Shown here in pieces: positions 57,365 through 64,000 of a stretch of DNA of 64,000 nucleotides (position 1 is the first letter of the stretch; every line of letters begins with the position of its first letter). Below the pieces are notes generated by a model. That model did no database searches, had not been told where the DNA came from, and was given only the letters and a program-made list of their open reading frames with translations. The stretch is from NCBI GenBank assembly GCA_963513935.1, contig OY740765.1:149817830-149881829 (forward strand). The letters run 5' to 3'. The translations under genes and the position numbers were made by a program. Source of the DNA: Aphrophora alni. Taxonomy: Eukaryota > Arthropoda > Insecta > Hemiptera > Aphrophoridae.

Positions 57365-57545
57365 AAATGTATCCAAGTACCAAATTTAATCATAACCAGA
57401 CAACTTGTTTATGCTATAGAGAACTGCACAGATGTTAACCGATATACAGACATCAATCCAAAAACTAATTTCTTTTTTAGTCAGGGAAAAAGTAGGCATA
57501 GATTTTTTGAACCATTACACAACTTTCTCTATATTATGTAGGACT
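57365..57545 (-). repeat. Dispersed non-coding repeat, copy C (inverted)
   Basis: Reverse complement carries the ATATAGAGAAAGTTGTGTAA start and the CAAATTTGGTA(C/T)TTGG word of the copies at 10790 and 14708. Confidence 0.5.
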
Positions 57546-57760
57546 CTTAGTGAAAAATTATAAATAAAACAATTGCTTAAAACAGCTCCAGTGTGAACTT
57601 ATACGCTTTATTCTAGGCTGTCAAACAGGAAACCAGCAAGGTGTGCCTGTCTATCATCCCAGCTCTAATGTGTAGGCACCCATATTTAAATAAAATACTT
57701 ATTAACTGTTAGTTCTAATCATTTGTCTAAATTAACAAGGTTTTATATGTTATATTACAG

Positions 57761-57946
57761 AAATATGTGGTTTGGTGGTCACTCTGCAGGGGCACATCTT
57801 GCTGCAACATTACTTGATTCTGATTGGTTGAATCAACTGGATGCTAACTTGAAGGAAATATTTCAAGGTGTTGTTCTGATAAGTGGAATATATCATTTAA
57901 GTCCTTTAATAAATACATCAATTAATGACGCAGTTGGATTAACATG
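57761..57946 (+). CDS. AFMID: AFMID exon 5, nucleophile exon
   Basis: Acceptor attacag ends at 57760; donor GTAAAT starts at 57947; phase 2 in and out. It encodes NMWFGGHSAGAHLAATLLDS, DWLNQLDANLKEIFQGVVLI, SGIYHLSPLINTSINDAVGL and T. GHSAGAHLA holds the nucleophilic Ser (GxSxG) of the Ser-Asp-His triad and matches the human enzyme's CGHSAGAHLAAM almost exactly; DW, (L/V)SG(I/V)(Y/F)-L-P are further family positions. No break. With exon 3 this fixes the identification as arylformamidase. Confidence 0.95.
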
Positions 57947-58311
57947 GTAAATAAAATATTATGTGTTATGTTATGAAAACTTTCATGTGAATCCTTGTTC
58001 CCTCCTTTTCAAACTATCCTCTTCCACTAAAATACTTATATAGAGTGGTTAGTATATTTTTTACTTGTTATTTAATCATAGAAAGAATATATTTGACTAT
58101 AGTAAAAGAGAAAATGTGAAAAGTATGTTTTAAATTCCAAGAGTTTGTATGATATAGGCAGTGTCTTGTTTAGGGACCAAAATTATTTAATGTGTCGAAT
58201 TTTGTAAAACATTGCCTTTTCCGAATATTTGTAAATAAAATTATAGTTTGGGAAGGATATCAACTGTCTTTTTGTAGTTCTTGTGTGATTTTTTATAAAT
58301 ATGTATGTACA

Positions 58312-58353
58312 ATCATGTATGTATGATCATGTATGCGTGATCATGTATGAGTG
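58312..58353. repeat. 14-bp tandem repeat, three copies
   Basis: ATCATGTATGTATG, ATCATGTATGCGTG, ATCATGTATGAGTG. Confidence 0.9.
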
Positions 58354-58359
58354 ATAATT

Positions 58360-59085
58360 TTATCATGGACACTATTGGTATCTCGTAAATTATTTATCCT
58401 ATGAAAAACTTTAAATGGTTTTTAAACCTTTGTTGCTTTTTCATACAATTTAAAAACTCATTTAGCAAACTTTGAAATTTCCGCCATTTTCCAATATGGC
58501 ATCTAACTTTAAAATTCCTCATGGAAATCCCTCCATGTGGTATTTTCGGATTTTACACCAATTTTAAATCATATTATTATTGGGTATTTTTTTGATAAAT
58601 CCATTTGTTTAGGAGTTAAAAAGTGCTTGACCTTTCACAAATTTAAAGTTTGGTATTTCTCTTTGTTGCATAAGGTTAAAAATTTTATTAGAAATATTCT
58701 AGGAAGTTTTAATACCAATGTATGACTAATTTATGGAGCAGATACAAACCTGCTTATTACAGTAGATTTGAGCTATTTTTTACCAGTTCCACATCTTAGT
58801 TTTTTTTTAAATTTTAGTCCAACATTTGTATTTACATTTTCTAGACTATGTCTAGTATTATGAAATATTAGTGCATTGTTTTTCACCATTGAGTATTATG
58901 ATTGAGTTGATCAGTATAGAGGTGGGTTCTTATGCAACTTTTGTTTATCTGATACAGTACCCTACTTGATACAAATAACTGATACTTTTAGTAGCAGGTA
59001 CAGCTTTATTAACTTCATAAATAAATATATTATTGTTTATTTATATTATTTTACTTTTTAATGATAGAAGTGCATGCTTTAGATT
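58360..59085. other. AFMID intron 5, AT-rich, nothing recognised
   Basis: The plus-strand frame at 58537-58725 is unsupported. Confidence 0.45.
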
Positions 59086-59089
59086 TCAT

Positions 59090-59390
59090 CATCTATGCTT
59101 CTGAAAATTCTTCCTTTTCAATTTGTGATATTTCACAGAGGACTAATTTATAATTATCGGAAGATAGCCATACTTGGCGAGTAAGAGTAGAGAGAGACCG
59201 ATAGTTCGAGAGAGCAATATTGGAAAAACTTTTCAAAAAAGATGAGCACATCATTGTGTATTGGAAAACTTGTAGTTGTTTAATAGTAAACAGTAAATTC
59301 ATAATGGTTGGAACCATTCTGGATTAATATTTCATGTTATAGTTGATTATATCTATTTAAAGAACAGAGGAGTGATAGGATCAAAATTGT

Positions 59391-59434
<44 letters not shown>

Positions 59435-59618
59435 TTAATTGTCTATGTGTAATGAATATTGAGTAGTGATAAACAAAATTGTATTTAGTATTAGGGAAAT
59501 GCTGTAATCCAGTTTATATATGATTATAAAATTAAAATTAAAGAGAATATAGTAAAACTGAACCACTGAGTTTATTGAAAATAAAGAACCCAGGCCTAAT
59601 AAAAGGAACTTCTTAACA
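59090..59618 (+). mobile_element. Solo-LTR-like block, second copy (5' part unclear)
   Basis: Shares CATACTTGGCGAGTAAGAGT and TTCGAGAG text and the terminal AATAAAGAACCCAGGC...TCTTAACA with 56638-57188. It contains a (TA)n microsatellite at 59398-59430. The 5' boundary was not found. Confidence 0.4.
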
Positions 59619-59619
59619 A

Positions 59620-59715
59620 AACCAACTTTTGATCATTACATTTAGAGGATCTGCTTATATTATATTGTAGGATGGGGCTGGGTAAGTATCATGGGAGTAA
59701 CTATCAACTTATTTA
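59620..59715 (+). repeat. Direct repeat with 50225-50330
   Basis: See the entry at 50225; it starts directly after the LTR-like block. Confidence 0.6.
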
Positions 59716-59719
59716 TATG

Positions 59720-61225
59720 TCTATTGGAATCCATTATAACCTTAAAGAATTTGTAATACTCCATTCTCTGATATGTGTGTATTTATTTATTTATTTTCAA
59801 GTAATTAATTAAATTCTGTTTAACAAACCTAGTGACACTGTTCTATAGAACGATTCTTCATTTTTCATCCTATGCTTTCAAAATCTTTCTAACTGTTATG
59901 GTTTTTAATCTATAAAAATTTAACTAAAACAAAGAATTGCACAAAATTCACCCTAAAAATGACATTTTTTTTCAATTCAACTTTAAGAATAGTAAATGTT
60001 TTTGTATTTGAACGAGTTATATTTCATTGTAAAGGTAATGTTTCAACGTTTCATAATTATGTAACCAAAAATCATAATAATTAAAGGTATAATAAAGCCA
60101 AAGATTTGATAATGTTTTGTGTTTTGCGACTAGTAACACATGATGGAACATCGCAAAACAAAAAAATATGACCTCTTTGTTCATATACTTTTAGTAAACA
60201 TTAATACTCAATCAAATAACACAAGTTGACAATATTTTTCTTCCTCTTTTAAACTACCTATTCCAAATTATCGTATGTCATAGTTTTTGAAATATATACA
60301 TTCTACGAATCCAGTTTTCTTTCATAACGTTTACGAAATGTCAAATATTGATTAGTAATATTTCAATTTTTTTTGACTATCTTTATATCACTGGAAAGAA
60401 GAGTTTCAGATCTGTCAAATGTTTTCCATTCCCTTGTACTACTAATGTTTGAACCAAAATTGGACCCTTTAATACAAAATTAGATCAAAATTTCATAGGC
60501 TTGTATATTGTTATTCTATTTATCTAATTGTTATCATTATTATATAAGTTATATATTACTACAGTTTTGATCTTTGAATATGTTTCCTTATATTTTATTG
60601 CAATTAGTGGTTATTTCAACTTCTTTATAGACCATTATCTTAACATCTAATTCTAGACTATTCGGTTCAATGTAAATTTCTTAATTGATTGGGTTGTCTT
60701 TATGCTAATAATTTTGAACAGTAATAGGTTATAATTTAGTACTGATGACCTATTTAATATATCTAGGCTCTTTCTTTTCATTTAATTTACTATGAACACA
60801 TAATACTAATATTTTAAAATTAACCAAAAAGTTAGGTCATAGGAATTGTTAAAAGTTTATGAGCCTTAGATATTTTAAAGTTTTCTTTAATTGCATATAC
60901 TTTGTTATGTTTTTATCTCTCAACTATATACCGTACGTTTCACAATAAGTTATTTATTGGTATACATTTACTAAGTCTACTGAAAGTAAAATGTTTAATG
61001 ATGCGTAATAATAAAATGAAAATGAGATAGTCGTACAATTAAAACACAAATTAAACTACAATAAGAACCCTTAATATTTTATTTTTATTATATAAAATAT
61101 ATTTAAAAATGTAATTATTCATTTAAAGTGAAAGTAAAATTAAATTTGTTGGATTTTACACAACTGGGCAAAATTTTGTAATACTTCAAAATATAAAAAT
61201 TTAAAAACTATTTAAAAATGTGCTA
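59720..61225. other. AFMID intron 5, very AT-rich, nothing recognised
   Basis: No reading frame, terminal repeat or RNA gene was seen. Confidence 0.5.
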
Positions 61226-61229
61226 AGGG

Positions 61230-61480
61230 GCTCATCTCACTATAGTAAGTATGGGAATGGAAATCCCTAGAAACCCTAATTGGAGTTACACCTTTTTATA
61301 TGTTCTCTTGAGTTAGATCCTCCATCTTTCTTATCCATGTCTCTATTGACCAACTCTTGTTTTTTTTTCAAACCTGATGCTATTAGAAAATTCAAGGGTT
61401 AGGAGTCTTTATTTTTTTCTTCTTTTCTAAGATGGCGATGGAGAAGTTTTTCACCTTAAAACAACAAGGGGGAAAAGGGT
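61230..61480 (+). repeat. Second dispersed repeat family, copy D
   Basis: TTGACCAACTCTTGTTTTTT, ATGCTATTAGAAAATTCAAG, GTCTTTATTTTTTTCTTCTT and AACAACAAGGGGGAAAA match 11795-12020 in the same order. Confidence 0.65.
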
Positions 61481-61877
61481 GAAAGAAAATTAAGTGATTT
61501 AAAAATAAATAAATTTGGTCCAAAATCAGTTTTAAGTTGTTGAAAAATTAATTAATTATGGAAAAAAATGACATTTTAGTTTAAACATGCATTTATTTAT
61601 TTATTTAGCAGCTAGGAAACAATGTTGTACATTGTGTTAGCCTTGTCAAGATCTTTAAAAATTACACTACATTAACCAAAAAGTATACAAACAACAACAA
61701 TATTATACACATCCCAAAACCTTTTTGTCATTCAATATAATTGCTGGTGATTTGGAGTTTGAATAAGCCTATATTTTGTTATAATTAAATTGTAATATTT
61801 TCTTTTGTCATACTATGGTGTATGTATTATTAGAATAATTGTTTAACTGACATAAACATTTTGAAATATTTCTACAG

Positions 61878-62010
61878 GGACACCTCACTTTGTAATAGCC
61901 CTATTTTTGATAAAGGGCCTATCACAATTAGTCCAAGGTTCAAAGCACTTGTTGCTATTGCCGAGAACGATTCTCCTGCCTTCCATGAACAACATTCCCA
62001 ATATATTAAG
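61878..62010 (+). CDS. AFMID: AFMID exon 6, catalytic Asp exon
   Basis: Acceptor tctacag ends at 61877; donor GTATGT starts at 62011; enters in phase 2 (Trp codon split TG/G) and ends in phase 0. It encodes DTSLCNSPIFDKGPITISPR, FKALVAIAENDSPAFHEQHS and QYIK. The (V/A)-x-x-(G/A)-x-x-D-(S/P)-P-x-F-x-x-Q-S segment carries the catalytic Asp of the family (VVVGQFDSPEFHRQS in the human enzyme). The catalytic His (D-H-F segment) is encoded further 3' and not seen before 64000, so the gene continues past the window. Confidence 0.92.
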
Positions 62011-62740
62011 GTATGTGTTATTATTTTTTAGCAAATTTTCTAATGACAAAATAATCCCATGCCCCAGATACGTAACATGTAAAAATGGTTATTTGGTAAT
62101 TACATAGAAACCCAAAGTGAAAATTCATCCAAATGTTCTGTTTTTTATATACTTTTATGATTGTGTAGCACTTATTCCATTACAAATTATTTCCTTTATT
62201 ATTTATTTTATATATTTTATGAATAAAGTATAGAAATTAGGTAGATGATGATTAGCTTTTGGAAAAACCAGAGAAAAATCTAGGTTTATTTATTCTTACA
62301 ATAAATAAGTGAAAATAGTAGGAATACTTTAGTATTAAGTCCATTTAATGAAAATCATGAAACTTAAAGATGTTACTTATAGAACCTATGACAACCAACA
62401 AAGTTGTTGCACTTACATATTGTTCTAAAAAAAAATGAGAATGCAACTATTAATAAAAGAAAGACAAGGACAGTAAGTATTTCTGACTGTTTAATTTTTT
62501 TTTTTTTTTTTAACATATTGACTGTTAAAAAAATTATAATTCCTACCCCAGAACCAAAATTAGTTATATATATACTAACCTTCAGTTTTTCATTTAGTTT
62601 TAACATTTTTGTTATGGAATCATGCCGGACACTTTGCTCAATTTTTTACACTATGTTTAGTTTTAAAAAAATGTTAATGCATAAGTTACGATTTTTCATA
62701 TTTATGTATTTATAAACAATTAGATTTCTTATTCTTTGCT
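62011..62740. other. AFMID intron 6, AT-rich, nothing recognised
   Basis: Frames at 62373-62715 on both strands are translations of AT-rich sequence around a poly-T run (62496-62511). Confidence 0.45.
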
Positions 62741-62779
62741 TTGTGTTGAAATGTTCTTATGAAATATATTGATACATGC

Positions 62780-63491
62780 ACATAGGCTAGGTTGTACAGG
62801 AGGACAAGCAGAACACCCATAAATTGTATGTTTTTCAGTGCTTTTTTGCACTAACTCTGCTTTGGATTTTTGTCACCATTTTGATCCTGCTCTTCCTTTT
62901 GTATTAAGCTATGTAGAGGATTTCTAGTTGGAGTACATATGATGCGTTGTTTGACTGGCAAGAGGGCTTCAATCAGCTCAGAGTGGAAATCATAGTGTCA
63001 ATTTTCTTCCACCTGATGTTTGTTGAACAGAAAAGTGCAGTTGAGAATTACCATTTGTATGTCATGGATAAAGATGTTCTATCATACAATCTTGCACTCA
63101 CATGGATAGTAAGATAGCCTTTGATTGCCATGATCAACTCCCTTCGTGTGTGCATTATATAGAACGATGAATTTTTGTTTTTCTTGTCCTCCCCTGGTAT
63201 TTATTGTTATCATCTTATTGTCATGTTCTGTCGAAATGTACAACACCATTCTTTTATCTTCCATTTTCCAACTACTACTCCTTCAGAATACTAGCATATG
63301 GTCTCTCCCTTCTTCAAGTTTGCATTTACCACCTAAGGGGGAATGAGTTTTAAAAGTGTTGGGGAGAGACGGTTAAAAGTGAAGTCATTCTATAATGTTG
63401 AAGACTATAATTTTGGAGATTGTTTCTATATTTAATCTTAAAAGGGACATGCTACCGTAGTCACACGCACTGAAACAGTGTGATGTTTGTG
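62780..63491 (-). mobile_element. piggyBac fragment (copy 4)
   Basis: Carries the C-terminal part of a piggyBac transposase on the minus strand. On the right, reading inward from a TTAA at 63492-63495, the sequence begins CACAAACATCACACTG; copies 1 and 2 also begin CAC after TTAA, so this may be the 5' tip. If so, the N-terminal two thirds of the gene are deleted. The other tip was not found. Confidence 0.5.
62790..63345 (-). pseudogene. piggyBac transposase, C-terminal fragment
   Basis: On the minus strand, starting near 63330: LKKGETIC then, after a stop, YSEGVVVGKW; the open frame 63264-63082 reads MEDKRMVLYISTEHDNKMI and GVDHGNQRLSYYPCECK. GVD keeps the third catalytic Asp. Frameshifted continuation gives IQMVILNCTFLFNKHQ and DFHSELIEALLPVKQRI, and finally a Cys-rich end with YGCSACPP (about 62800), the remains of the C-terminal finger. 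The same segments occur in copies 1 and 2 (KKDETIARYAESV; KKGETIARYGENV). Confidence 0.75.
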
Positions 63492-63495
63492 TTAA

Positions 63496-64000
63496 CCCTT
63501 TATTTCTTCTTTTTGACGTTATTCATAACAGAAGGTTGTAAATGGGAAATTGAACTTGATGCTATGCAATTCCAATAAACCCTCAATTTTATTCAAGTCC
63601 CACCTTTGGGGAACTGTTTGATAAATTACTTTTAACGTCCTTATTCTGTCAAACAACACAATGCCTCAAGAATAAAATACTGTCTTTAGTATTTATTCTT
63701 AGATATTAGGAATCACTTTAAAATTCCATTATTACTTTTATTGTTTAATCAAAACTAGCTCTTTTTTTCTCTTATTGCTTTAATTTTAAAACTCACTCTC
63801 AGGGAGTGTCATTTGAAAGAGTTATTTTGCAGAATCTATTTAAAATTGTGAAATTTATGGGAGCACAAATTATTTTAAAAACACACTTAATTATTAAGCT
63901 GAAAACAACATAGGGTTTTAGTTAAAAATCCACACAACAAAATGTTATCCAGAAATTAAATTTATATTTTAATTAAAAATTCTTAATATTAATCAAGATT
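63496..64000. other. AFMID intron 6 continued, nothing recognised
   Basis: AT-rich; no exon with the catalytic His was found before the window ends. Confidence 0.45.

Noticed and set aside
56638..59618. The two LTR-like blocks as one complete LTR retrotransposon
   Set aside because: The interval contains AFMID exon 5 and no gag or pol, so two solo copies are more likely.
62404..62715. 103-codon plus-strand frame
   Set aside because: Translation of AT-rich DNA across a poly-T run; Phe/Ile/Lys-rich with no motif.

Overview
The window is AT-rich animal nuclear DNA. The single-copy gene in it is split by GT-AG introns of 4 to 13 kb, and almost everything else is decayed transposable elements. 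The mix of elements (piggyBac, hAT, pogo/Tigger, mariner, LINE and LTR fragments), the long GA/CT/AT microsatellites and the compact protein-coding exons point to an arthropod, most likely an insect; the species cannot be named from the sequence.

Host genes. (1) 244-456, plus strand: the last exon of a small gene encoding a 70-residue single-pass membrane protein of unknown function, with a polyadenylation signal at 633. (2) 15918-62010, plus strand: six exons of a kynurenine formamidase (arylformamidase, AFMID) gene. The six exons join in phase to 246 codons and carry the oxyanion-hole HGGYW motif, the nucleophile motif GHSAGAH and the region of the catalytic Asp. The exon with the catalytic His should lie beyond position 64000. 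This enzyme hydrolyses N-formylkynurenine in tryptophan catabolism, upstream of ommochrome pigments in insects.

Layout. 1-700 small membrane-protein gene. 1300-2138 piggyBac remnant. 3740-6620 a LINE reverse transcriptase cut in two right after its FADD motif by a 2.2-kb piggyBac element. 7.9-9.1 kb short tandem repeats and a long GA microsatellite. 10-14.9 kb dispersed non-coding repeats and a mariner-like fragment. 14989-15774 an internally deleted pogo/Tigger element directly upstream of AFMID exon 1. Intron 1 (16.0-25.2 kb): a 4.8-kb structure with long inverted arms containing an LTR-like block. Intron 2 (25.3-38.5 kb): mariner remnant, an LTR retrotransposon that has been invaded by a second piggyBac and followed by a deleted mariner. 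Intron 3 (38.6-46.5 kb): microsatellites, a LINE tail and a nearly complete hAT element with a perfect 8-bp target duplication. Intron 4 (46.6-57.8 kb): second pogo/Tigger deletion derivative, a 1.6-kb TIR element, an 80-bp minisatellite, a third Tigger-like element that carries a 637-bp piggyBac-type MITE, and an LTR-like block. Intron 5 (57.9-61.9 kb): repeats. 62.8-63.5 kb: a fourth piggyBac fragment.

No operon-like gene cluster, CRISPR array or clearly novel enzymatic system was seen. The most informative observations are the nested insertions, which give a relative order of element activity, and the density of TEs in the introns of one small metabolic gene. All transposases seen carry stops, frameshifts, deletions or lost catalytic residues, so none looks autonomous now; the hAT copy is the least damaged.
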